Both the position numbers and the translations under genes were made by a program. Of a stretch of 64,000 nt of DNA, positions 50,923-60,700 are shown piece after piece. How positions within the stretch are numbered: position 1 is the first letter of the stretch; the number at the start of each line of letters is the position of its first letter. Below the pieces are notes generated by a model. The model was not told where the DNA came from and ran no database searches. It worked only from the letters and a program-made list of their open reading frames with translations. Where the stretch lies: the NCBI RefSeq assembly GCF_012910705.2, contig NZ_WTVG02000035.1, forward strand, positions 124,001 to 188,000, written 5' to 3'. This DNA comes from Aromatoleum anaerobium (lineage in GTDB: Bacteria; Pseudomonadota; Gammaproteobacteria; Burkholderiales; Rhodocyclaceae).

Positions 50923-52068
50923 ATGGCCCTGTTTGTCGAGTTCCACCTGATCCAGAACTTTGCCCCTTCCAATCTCAATCGTGACGATACCGGCGCACCG
51001 AAAGATGCACTCTTCGGCGGCCACCGCCGAGCGCGGGTGAGCAGCCAGTGCTTCAAGCGAGCAATCCGGCTTGCGGCCAAGGATCACGCCACCATTCCCC
51101 CCGAGTTTCAGGGCGTGCGCACCAAGAAGTTGGTACAGATGATCGAGGAGCGTCTCGCCGCAATGGGCCGCAACGAAGCACAGCCACGCATCGAAGCGGC
51201 CCTCAATGCAGCCGGTCTCAAGCTCAAGGACGACGGCAAAACCGAGTACCTGCTGTTCCTCGGCATGAACGAGATCGACGGCTTTGCCCGGTTGGTGAAC
51301 GAACACTGGGACGAACTGGTAACCGCGACGGGAGGGAACGGCGAGAAGAAGAGCAAGAAGGAAGCGAAAGCCAGTGCTCCGGAGGGCGTAGCGAAGAAGG
51401 CCAAAGCCTTGCTCGACGGGGGCAAGGCAGTGGACGTGGCGCTGTTTGGCCGCATGCTCGCCGATCTACCCGAAGTCAATCAGGACGCCGCATGCCAGGT
51501 CGCGCATGCCATCAGCACCCATCGCGTAGAGCGTGAGTTCGACTACTTTACTGCCGTCGACGACGAGGGTGCAGCCGACGAAACCGGTGCCGGCATGATC
51601 GGCCAGGTGGAGTTCAACTCCGCCACCTTCTATCGTTACGCTGTCGTCGACGCAAACAAGCTGGCAAACAACCTTCAACAGGACTCGGCACTGGCGCTCA
51701 CCGGCCTGGAAGCCTTCACCAAGGCGATGGCACGCGCTATCCCGACGGGCAAGCAGAACACCTTTGCCGCGCACAACCTGCCGAGCTTCGTCGGCGTCGT
51801 GCTGCGCCGGACAAGCCCGATCAACCTCGCCAACGCTTTCGAGAAGCCCGTCTGGCCGAAACAGGACTTCCCGCTGAGTGCACTCTCGGTCGCGGCATTG
51901 GCCGAGCACGACACCAAGGTCAGCGCCGTCTACAGCGACGGCCAGGATGCGTGGGCCTATCTCGACCTCTCGGGCATGTGGCCGGACGGCAAGGGCAAGG
52001 GACAACCCAATCTTGATGCACTGGCCGCCTGGGTGAAGGAGCAGGTCGCAGCCCGATTGGGAGTCTGA
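50923..52068 (+). CDS. cas7e: Cas7e (Cse4/CasC), backbone subunit of Cascade
   Basis: The 381-residue protein forms the crRNA-binding filament. It begins with LFVEFHLIQNFAPSNLNRDD and has GGHRRARVSSQCFKRAIRLA (the RAMP-like loop), DVALFGRMLADLPEVNQDAA and NSATFYRYAVVDANKLANNL. A Lys/Glu-rich insertion lies near residues 140-160 (GEKKSKKEAKASAPEGVAKK). The length is slightly above E. coli CasC (363). It is preceded by cse2 and followed 3 bp later by cas5. Confidence 0.95.
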   Translation: MALFVEFHLIQNFAPSNLNRDDTGAPKDALFGGHRRARVSSQCFKRAIRLAAKDHATIPPEFQGVRTKKLVQMIEERLAAMGRNEAQPRIEAALNAAGLKLKDDGKTEYLLFLGMNEIDGFARLVNEHWDELVTATGGNGEKKSKKEAKASAPEGVAKKAKALLDGGKAVDVALFGRMLADLPEVNQDAACQVAHAISTHRVEREFDYFTAVDDEGAADETGAGMIGQVEFNSATFYRYAVVDANKLANNLQQDSALALTGLEAFTKAMARAIPTGKQNTFAAHNLPSFVGVVLRRTSPINLANAFEKPVWPKQDFPLSALSVAALAEHDTKVSAVYSDGQDAWAYLDLSGMWPDGKGKGQPNLDALAAWVKEQVAARLGV

Positions 52069-52071
52069 ACC

Positions 52072-52734
52072 ATGCCGACTCTGCTCTTGCGACTGGCCGG
52101 CCCGATGCAGTCATGGGGTACCACCAGCCGCTTCGATGAACGCGACACCCAACTCGAGCCCTCCAAATCCGGCGTCCTCGGCCTCGTTTGCGCTGCGCTA
52201 GGACGCGACCGGGCCGAGGCAATCGACGATCTTGCCGCTTTGCGCATGGGCGTTCGGGTGGACCAGGAAGGCATCCTGATGCGTGACTACCAGACCGCCA
52301 CCGGCGTCATGATTGCCACAGGCAAGGCCGACCTTAAGCGCACGGTCGTCAGCCCGCGCTACTACCTGGCCGATGCCGCGTTTCTCGTCGGACTGGAAGG
52401 CTCAGACCGCAGACTGCTCGAATCCATACAACAAGCATTGCGAGCACCGGTTTGGCCGCTTTCACTCGGCCGCAAGAGTTTTCCGCCAAGCCAACCGGTC
52501 TGGCTGCCGGACGGCCTGCGGGAGTCAGACCTGGAAACCGCGCTGCGCCAGGAGCCGGCCATCGCGGAGCCGCAGAGGGAGCACACGGGTCATGGCGTTC
52601 GGCTGATGACGGAGCATGCATCGGAAGGCGCCGTCCGGCTGGACCAGCCCCTCGCCCCATTCGCCACGCGCCGCTTCGGGCCGCGCTTTGTTCGTTCAGG
52701 AGTGGTCGATGTACTTATCCAAGCTCATCCTTGA
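52072..52734 (+). CDS. cas5e: Cas5e (CasD) of Cascade
   Basis: The 220-residue RAMP protein binds the crRNA 5' handle. It shows the CasD start (LLLRLAGPMQSWGTTSRFDE), RDTQLEPSKSGVLGLVCAAL and a Gly/Pro-rich thumb (SLGRKSFPPSQPVWLPDGLR). It overlaps the cas6e start by 26 bp, which couples their translation. Confidence 0.93.
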   Translation: MPTLLLRLAGPMQSWGTTSRFDERDTQLEPSKSGVLGLVCAALGRDRAEAIDDLAALRMGVRVDQEGILMRDYQTATGVMIATGKADLKRTVVSPRYYLADAAFLVGLEGSDRRLLESIQQALRAPVWPLSLGRKSFPPSQPVWLPDGLRESDLETALRQEPAIAEPQREHTGHGVRLMTEHASEGAVRLDQPLAPFATRRFGPRFVRSGVVDVLIQAHP

Positions 52735-53341
52735 CCACGGCCATCCGCAGGCGCGACGCGATCTTGCCGACGCGTACGAGATGCACCGGACCTTGTGCCG
52801 TGCATTTTCTCCACTTGCCGATGCCCCACCCAAGCGCTTCTTGTGGCGCGCCGAGTACAACAACGGTCACACTGACACCGATGGCGCCGTTGTTCTGGTG
52901 CAATCGACTGAGCCGGGCGACTGGCAAACGCTGCTCGCCCAGCATGACTATGCTCGACAACTCCATGCCAACAAGAATGTGGATCTTGGCGCGCTCCTGC
53001 GACAAGGCCGACGCTACCATTTCCGCATTGTGGCCAATCCTACCGTCACGCGCGCCGGGAAACGCTATGGGCTGTCACAGGAGGACGAACAGCAAGCGTG
53101 GCTCGCACGCCAGGGAGAACGTTATGGCTTCCGGCTCCTCGAGGCCGTCCGTGGCAGCAGCGAACGCCTGACGGTCAGGCAGCACAACAAGGGGAACAGG
53201 ATTACGGTTCAGACCGTACGGTTTGACGGGATCCTGGAAGCCGCCAATGTAGAAGCGCTCGGAAAGGGCCTGCTCTGCGGCATCGGGCACGGCAAGGCGC
53301 TCGGACTGGGAATGCTGTCCCTTGCCCCAGCGCGCGGCTGA
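52709..53341 (+). CDS. cas6e: Cas6e (CasE), crRNA-processing endoribonuclease
   Basis: The 210-residue enzyme cuts the pre-crRNA at the base of each repeat hairpin. The catalytic His is in ADAYEMHRTLCRAF (about residue 26), the middle has RRYHFRIVANPTVTRAGKR, and the C-terminal glycine-rich loop GKGLLCGIGHGKALGLGML is intact. The ATG at 52709 is chosen because MYLSKLILD is the family start. It is the last Cascade gene. A toxin-antitoxin pair, not cas1, follows immediately. Confidence 0.94.
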   Translation: MYLSKLILDHGHPQARRDLADAYEMHRTLCRAFSPLADAPPKRFLWRAEYNNGHTDTDGAVVLVQSTEPGDWQTLLAQHDYARQLHANKNVDLGALLRQGRRYHFRIVANPTVTRAGKRYGLSQEDEQQAWLARQGERYGFRLLEAVRGSSERLTVRQHNKGNRITVQTVRFDGILEAANVEALGKGLLCGIGHGKALGLGMLSLAPARG

Positions 53342-53342
53342 G

Positions 53343-53368
53343 ATTGTTCTATCATTTGATAGCACAAT
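53343..53368. promoter_or_regulatory. 26-bp palindromic operator of the inserted toxin-antitoxin pair
   Basis: ATTGTTCTATC (53343-53353) and GATAGCACAAT (53358-53368) form an inverted repeat, 10 of 11 positions matching, around ATTT. It starts two bases after the cas6e stop and directly precedes the antitoxin starts. It is a likely binding site for the antitoxin and could set expression of the downstream cas1-cas2. Confidence 0.7.
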
Positions 53369-53387
53369 CATGAGATCGGGGCCGTCC

Positions 53388-53729
53388 ATGGAAACCTTCA
53401 CCGTCCGCGACCTGCGCGAGCGCACCGGGGAACTGATCCGGGGCGCCGAGGCGGGCAAACTGTCCGTCATCACCAAGCACGGCAACCCGGTCTTCGTGGC
53501 GGTCCCCTTCGATGACGCCCTGCTGGAAAGCGGGGTACGGACCTCGCTGGCGATCAAGCTGTTCGACGAGGGCACGGTCACGCTGGCCCAGGCTGCGAAG
53601 CTGGCCGGGCTCGGGATCGAGGAGATGATCGAGCGCACCGGCGCGGCAGGCGTGGCCGTGGTGCAGCAAACACCGGCCGAGCTGGACGAGGAGCTCGATG
53701 TGATCGCGCGTCATGGTCGTCGCCGATAG
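53388..53729 (+). CDS. Phd/YefM-like antitoxin fused to a UPF0175-like C-terminal domain
   Basis: The product is about 113 residues. The N-terminal half (ETFTVRDLRERTGELIRGAE, KLSVITKHGNPVFVAVPFDD) is a Phd/YefM antitoxin-type DNA-binding domain. The C-terminal half (LAIKLFDEGTVTLAQAAKLA, GIEEMIERTGAAGVAV) is the UPF0175/HTH-like segment found beside DUF3368 PIN toxins. An ATG at 53370 in the same frame is an alternative start. It lies inside the cas operon between cas6e and cas1 and overlaps the toxin gene by 17 bp. Confidence 0.82.
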   Translation: METFTVRDLRERTGELIRGAEAGKLSVITKHGNPVFVAVPFDDALLESGVRTSLAIKLFDEGTVTLAQAAKLAGLGIEEMIERTGAAGVAVVQQTPAELDEELDVIARHGRRR

Positions 53730-54195
53730 CGGACCGCTGATCGCGTTGGCACGACTGGAGCTGCTTCGGTTGCTGCCGAGCCATTTCGATGAAGTGCTGG
53801 TGCCCGATGAGGTCTTTGCCGAATGCACGATTCAGCCGCAGCGCCTCGGCGCCCGGGCGATTCTCGCCGCGCGCGAGTCCGGGTTGTTCGAGTGTGTCGC
53901 AGTGACGGGGACAGCGCAGTTTGCAGCAGACCATCTGCTCGGACGCGGCGAGGCGGCGGCGCTGATTCTGGCGCGGGACCGGGCCTGTCCTGCCCTTGTC
54001 GACGAACGCAAGGGACGCCGGGTCGCGCAGCAGCTTGGCATTCCGGTCGTGGGCACCGTCGGCATACTGCTTGCCGCACGACAAGCCGGCAACGTCGACG
54101 CGCTCTCGCCGCTTTTCGATGCGCTGGCCGCGTTCGGCTATCGAGTGCCGGCAGATCTGATGCGCGAAGCGCTTCGCCGCGCAGGAGAACTCTGA
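53713..54195 (+). CDS. DUF3368 PIN-domain toxin inside the cas operon
   Basis: The 160-residue PIN-like nuclease has the first acidic motif VVADSGPLIALARLELL, PDEVFAECTIQPQRLGARAI in the middle, GRGEAAALILARDRACPALV with the central acidic residue, and DERKGRRVAQQLGIPVVGTV. It pairs with the antitoxin encoded just upstream. Its stop lies two bases before the cas1 GTG, and the cas1 ribosome-binding site (AGGAG) lies inside its 3' end. Its expression and that of cas1 are therefore physically linked. Confidence 0.87.
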   Translation: MVVADSGPLIALARLELLRLLPSHFDEVLVPDEVFAECTIQPQRLGARAILAARESGLFECVAVTGTAQFAADHLLGRGEAAALILARDRACPALVDERKGRRVAQQLGIPVVGTVGILLAARQAGNVDALSPLFDALAAFGYRVPADLMREALRRAGEL

Positions 54196-54197
54196 AC

Positions 54198-55401
<1,204 letters not shown>

Positions 55402-55492
55402 CAATCCGAAAAATATCTTTTTGGCATACAATTCAGCCGGTAGCATTTGAACACTCTGAAATCCCATTAGAATTCATGGAGATGGAAGAAGT
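55402..55492 (+). promoter_or_regulatory. CRISPR leader
   Basis: This 91-bp AT-rich interval separates cas2 from the first repeat. It includes a TACAAT -10-like box (55427-55432). Repeats near it are perfect, and variant repeats occur only at the far end of the array, so new spacers are added here and the array is transcribed rightwards. Confidence 0.75.
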
Positions 55493-56253
55493 GTGTTCCC
55501 CACGCCCGTGGGGATGAACCGACGTCCCCGCCGGGACTGTTGATCGCGACCGTGTGTTCCCCACGCCCGTGGGGATGAACCGCGGGAATTTTTGGTACGG
55601 GGTGCGCCGGTTGTGTGTTCCCCACGCCCGTGGGGATGAACCGTCATGGCGTGGATTTTCGTCATTGGCCTTATCGTGTTCCCCACGCCCGTGGGGATGA
55701 ACCGCGAACTAATGTGCTGTTTCTTCTGGTTTTCTCGTGTTCCCCACGCCCGTGGGGATGAACCGCGCGACGACCTGGCCGGCTGGAAACTGGCGCAGTG
55801 TTCCCCACGCCCGTGGGGATGAACCGTCCGGGTCGCAGAACGCAGCCCCTTCGGGCACGTGTTCCCCACGCCCGTGGGGATGAACCGTAAGGCTCAGGCG
55901 AGGCGATCGAGCGGGCTGGGTGTTCCCCACGCCCGTGGGGATGAACCGGTCGCCAGCTCGGGGATTCGGCCTCTGAGTGGGTGTTCCCCACGCCCGTGGG
56001 GATGAACCGGTGAAGGAACAAGCCGAGGCGCTGGCATTCGTGTGTTCCCCACGCCCGTGGGGATGAACCGTTCATCAATCACATGAGGAAATCGAAATGG
56101 CTGTGTTCCCCACGCCCGTGGGGATGAACCGCTTGCGCTGCCAAAGCAGGTTTATTACCTGCTGTGTTCCCCACGCCCGTGGGGATGAACCGATTGCGCC
56201 GAACAGCTGCAGAAAGCCGTGCGCGTGTTCCCCACGCCCGTGGGGATGAACCG
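55493..56253 (+). CRISPR. Type I-E CRISPR array, leader-proximal part (13 repeats)
   Basis: Thirteen identical 29-bp repeats (start GTGTTCCCC, end GGGGATGAACCG) occur every 61 bp from 55493 to 56225, giving 12 complete 32-nt spacers. The stem is CCCCAC-GCCC-GTGGGG and the predicted crRNA handle is ATGAACCG. The thirteenth spacer is interrupted after ten bases by an IS630-family element. Confidence 0.98.
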
Positions 56254-56260
56254 GGGAATA

Positions 56261-56575
56261 CTAGTACCTCTGCACACAGAATTTGACAGGTTGATGGTCG
56301 GGCGAGCGCAGGAGGGGCAGGGCTTCGGGCGGGGCGAGGAGTCGGATGCTGCGTGCGACTCCAGGCTGTCGGCTGAGGAGTCCCAGGCGCTCGAGCGTGA
56401 GCACCATCTGATGCACCGAGGGTGGCGTGATGTGGAAGTAGCGTTGCAAGTCGGCTTCGGCCGGCGGCCGGCCGAGCACCTGAGTGTACGCATAGATGAA
56501 GGCGAGGTACTGCCCTTGCACCGGTGTGAAGCGCGGTGACGAAGGGGTGAGTTCCGCGTCGGAGTTCTGGCTCAT
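56261..56575 (-). CDS. LexA-like winged-helix accessory protein of the IS element
   Basis: The 104-residue protein (RFTPVQGQYLAFIYAYTQVL, EADLQRYFHITPPSVHQMVL, LERLGLLSRQPGVARSIRLL) resembles the winged-helix DNA-binding domain of LexA, without the protease part. It is divergent from the transposase, with 32 bp between the starts. A natural role is repression of the transposase. Its stop codon is TAG, formed from the CTAG target site outside the left end. So the reading frame is closed by host DNA that is always present because of the target preference. Confidence 0.75.
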   Translation of the reverse strand: MSQNSDAELTPSSPRFTPVQGQYLAFIYAYTQVLGRPPAEADLQRYFHITPPSVHQMVLTLERLGLLSRQPGVARSIRLLAPPEALPLLRSPDHQPVKFCVQRY

Positions 56576-57746
56576 TTGTTGTCTCTCCAGATTTTGGAGG
56601 GGCCGCGATGAATGTACGCTACCGGGTCGAATTGAGCCAAGCCGAACGCGACGAATTGAGGATGCTGCTGGGCGGCGGCAAGGCAGCGGTGCGCAAGGTG
56701 AAACGCGCGCAGATCCTGCTGGCGGCCGATGCCGGAGCCGGCGACGAGGAGATTGCCACGAACGTCGGAGTGGGCAGCTCGACGGTCTATCGGACCAAAC
56801 GCCGCTTCGTGCTGGGCAGCATCGAAGCGGCGCTCAGCGACGAGCCGCGCCCCGGGGCGGAGCGCAAGCTCACCGGCAAGGAAGAGGCGCTGCTGGTCGC
56901 CACGGCATGCACCAAGCCGCCAACGGGGCGGTCGCGCTGGACGCTCGAATTGCTGGCGGGGGAGATAGTCAAGCTCACCGAGCACGCGAGCCTGTCACGC
57001 GAGACGGTGCGCCGCCGCCTGGCGGAGAACGAGCTCAAGCCTTGGCGCCAGAAGATGTGGTGCATCCCGCAGGTCGACGGTCACTACGTTGCCCGGATGG
57101 AGGACGTGCTCGACCTCTACGCTGAAGTCCCCGATCCCGAGCGCCCGGTGGTCTGCTTCGATGAAAGTCCCACCCAGCTCATCGGCGAGGCGCGCCAGCC
57201 CATCCCGGCGATGCCCGGACAGCTCGAGCGCTACGACTACGAGTATCGCCGCAACGGGACCGCCAACCTGTTCGTCTTCCTCGACGCGCACCGGTCCTGG
57301 CGCCGGGTCAAGGTAACCGAGCAGCGCACCGCGCGCGACTTCGCCGAATGCATGCGCGAACTGGTCGACTGCCACTATCCGCAGGCCGAGCGTATCCGTG
57401 TCGTCCTCGACAACCTGTCGACCCATACGCCCGGCGCGCTCTATGAAGCCTTCCCGGCGCCCGAAGCTCATCGGTTGCTGCATCGTCTGGAATTCCATTA
57501 CACCCCCAAGCACGCCAGCTGGCTCAACATGGTCGAGATCGAAATCGGGGTGCTGCGCAGCCAGTGCCTCGACCGGCGCATCGGCGACCGCGACCGACTC
57601 GTCAGCGAAATTGCAGCTTGGGAGCAGCAGCGCAACGCCATCGGCGCTCGCATCCACTGGATGTTCACCACCGACCGCGCCCGGAGCAAACTGGCCCGCG
57701 CTTACCCGCACCCAGCCAAACAGTCATAACCTCTGTGCAGAGGTAC
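56264..57746 (+). mobile_element. IS630-family insertion sequence inside a CRISPR spacer (1,483 bp)
   Basis: The ends are imperfect 26-bp inverted repeats (both start GTACCTCTGCACA; 21 of 26 positions match). Each end is flanked by TA (56262-56263 and 57747-57748), and the target is CTAG, as is common in this family. Removing the element plus one TA joins ten and 22 bases into a 32-nt spacer between two repeats. The element carries a transposase gene and a divergent small regulator gene. Confidence 0.95.
56608..57729 (+). CDS. IS630-family DDE transposase
   Basis: The 373-residue transposase has an N-terminal HTH pair (ADAGAGDEEIATNVGVGSST) and the DDE catalytic core: the first Asp in VVCFDESPTQLIGE, the second in RVVLDNLSTHTPGALYEAF, and the Glu in SWLNMVEIEIGVL. 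It appears intact, so the element may still be mobile. Its stop lies inside the right inverted repeat. Confidence 0.95.
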   Translation: MNVRYRVELSQAERDELRMLLGGGKAAVRKVKRAQILLAADAGAGDEEIATNVGVGSSTVYRTKRRFVLGSIEAALSDEPRPGAERKLTGKEEALLVATACTKPPTGRSRWTLELLAGEIVKLTEHASLSRETVRRRLAENELKPWRQKMWCIPQVDGHYVARMEDVLDLYAEVPDPERPVVCFDESPTQLIGEARQPIPAMPGQLERYDYEYRRNGTANLFVFLDAHRSWRRVKVTEQRTARDFAECMRELVDCHYPQAERIRVVLDNLSTHTPGALYEAFPAPEAHRLLHRLEFHYTPKHASWLNMVEIEIGVLRSQCLDRRIGDRDRLVSEIAAWEQQRNAIGARIHWMFTTDRARSKLARAYPHPAKQS

Positions 57747-57770
57747 TAGTTACGCGGGTCGGTGGGGCAT

Positions 57771-60700
57771 GTGTTCCCCACGCCCGTGGGGATGAACCGG
57801 GGCAGGAGTCCCTGAGTACGTCGCTCAGCTTGTGTTCCCCACGCCCGTGGGGATGAACCGGTGTTCGGCCTCTACAAATCCGCGTCGCTGCAGTGTTCCC
57901 CACGCCCGTGGGGATGAACCGTATTTCCGCGAGGCCTGCGTCGCGCTGTCGATCGTGTTCCCCACGCCCGTGGGGATGAACCGAATGAACCGCGCAGCCC
58001 GCCGCCAGGCCAGCCGTGTTCCCCACGCCCGTGGGGATGAACCGTCGTCAATGCCCTCCGCGAACTGGAGGAAAACGTGTTCCCCACGCCCGTGGGGATG
58101 AACCGAAGCGGGACGAGGCGCGGGCGGCTGGGTGACGGTGTTCCCCACGCCCGTGGGGATGAACCGCCATTGAGTATGATGCGTTTCTCATTTTCAAAGT
58201 GTTCCCCACGCCCGTGGGGATGAACCGGGGGGCGATCTTCATCGTGATCGCGCCCGTCGCGTGTTCCCCACGCCCGTGGGGATGAACCGCTCGATTCGAT
58301 GGCGGTCCAGTCGCCGTAGCGGTGTTCCCCACGCCCGTGGGGATGAACCGGCGCAGAACGGCTCACGCCGCGCGCCTCGTCGGTGTTCCCCACGCCCGTG
58401 GGGATGAACCGCACACGAGATAACAATAACAAAATCCATTTGCGTGTTCCCCACGCCCGTGGGGATGAACCGGATGACGAATTGATGCTTGGATAGGAAA
58501 CTAGGTGTTCCCCACGCCCGTGGGGATGAACCGAACCTGCTCCAGAGGAGGAACCGCCGAAAGACGTGTTCCCCACGCCCGTGGGGATGAACCGTTCGCC
58601 GCTGTTCCGGTTGTGGCTGTGCTGTTGTGTTCCCCACGCCCGTGGGGATGAACCGCCGTCCATAAGCAAGCTTCGCGTGATGCAGCAGTGTTCCCCACGC
58701 CCGTGGGGATGAACCGTAGCTGGTGACCACAGCCCGGAATCGCGCCAACGGTGTTCCCCACGCCCGTGGGGATGAACCGTAGCCACAGCGCATCGAGCAG
58801 CGGGGCGGCGTGTGTTCCCCACGCCCGTGGGGATGAACCTGCAGCACGCGATCGCGAAACGGCAGCGCCGCGGTGTTCCCCACGCCCGTGGGGATGAACC
58901 GCGAATATGACCTCTACCTCGACTGGGTCTACCGTGTTCCCCACGCCCGTGGGGATGAACCGGTGGCGATGGAATCCGGCGCGGTCAGGCCGGCGTGTTC
59001 CCCACGCCCGTGGGGATGAACCGCAGATGGTCAAACTCGACGCCCCCAAGAGGCCGTGTTCCCCACGCCCGTGGGGATGAACCGTGGCTGTGGATGAGAT
59101 CAGTGTTGAGGAAGATGTGTTCCCCACGCCCGTGGGGATGAACCGCATGAGCAAGATCAAGGCGGCGAGAAAGGCCAGTGTTCCCCACGCCCGTGGGGAT
59201 GAACCGGCGCCGACGCGCTGCGGCAATGGGCGCAGGCCGTGTTCCCCACGCCCGTGGGGATGAACCGCTGGCGTTCGAGGTGTCGGACGAGCTGCGCTAG
59301 TGTTCCCCACGCCCGTGGGGATGAACCGGCATCGTCGAGACGCAGCGCTGGATGATTGCGGTGTTCCCCACGCCCGTGGGGATGAACCGCCTCGATGAGC
59401 TTGCGTACGAGCGGGCTCGCTTGTGTTCCCCACGCCCGTGGGGATGAACCGGTCGGCGACGGCGACGGCCTGGCCGTCGGGGCGTGTTCCCCACGCCCGT
59501 GGGGATGAACCGGCCGCGCAGTACTTGACCGTGTCGCCGGCGTAGTGTTCCCCACGCCCGTGGGGATGAACCGGCCACCTTGTGAATACCCTCATTCCTA
59601 TGGAGGTGTTCCCCACGCCCGTGGGGATGAACCGACCCTCGTCGCCGCGCAGAGAGTCATCGAGCAGTGTTCCCCACGCCCGTGGGGATGAACCGACGTA
59701 CTCGAAGCGATGCGGCAAGCGCTCGACGGTGTTCCCCACGCCCGTGGGGATGAACCGCGGGTGGCAGAGGTCGTTGGAATCGACCCTGCGTGTTCCCCAC
59801 GCCCGTGGGGATGAACCGCCAGTCGCGAAGACCAGCATCTCACCGAAGACGTGTTCCCCACGCCCGTGGGGATGAACCGCGAAACCCGAAGCGCCCGCGA
59901 TGCGTTGGCTGGTGTTCCCCACGCCCGTGGGGATGAACCGAAGAAGGCGCTGCCGGTCTTGTCGCGGATCTTTGTGTTCCCCACGCCCGTGGGGATGAAC
60001 CGGCGGCGCTGAACCGCTCGATCGGCTGGAACGAGTGTTCCCCACGCCCGTGGGGATGAACCGCGAACTGGCTCGGGCGAAACTGCACATCCTGACGTGT
60101 TCCCCACGCCCGTGGGGATGAACCGCCTCTCCCGCATTCAGGGGTGCACCCTGAATTGTGTTCCCCACGCCCGTGGGGATGAACCGCACGCGCGATGACT
60201 GCGCTTGGCTCGGCTCGCGTGTTCCCCACGCCCGTGGGGATGAACCGAAGCTGCGCATGACGGAAGAGGACCTGGTGATGTGTTCCCCACGCCCGTGGGG
60301 ATGAACCGTACTTGTACCAGATCGCGACAGGACGGCGTAGGTGTTCCCCACGCCCGTGGGGATGAACCGGATTCTGGCGCGACGACGCGAAAGTGAAGAT
60401 CGTGTTCCCCACGCCCGTGGGGATGAACCGCGCGGCGACTCGCGCGACAAGACCCGCGAAGCGTGTTCCCCACGCCCGTGGGGATGAACCGCGGGCGACG
60501 TCCTGAACTGGATGATTTGCCTGGTGTTCCCCACGCCCGTGGGGATGAACCCGTGAGAAGCGGCCGTCTGCTGTACGAAGCGGACGTGTTCCCCACGCCC
60601 GTGGGGATGAACCGCCGGTTGAGTGCGAGTGCATGTCGACTGCCGGCGTGTTCCCCACGCCCGTGGGGATGAACCGACGGAATCGTCGTCAATATGGCGA

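Noticed and set aside
55450-55465. A second possible target of the mini-array guide in the CRISPR leader (minus strand GAG then TGTTCA)
   Set aside because: Only six seed bases match and position 7 differs, so a chance match is likely.
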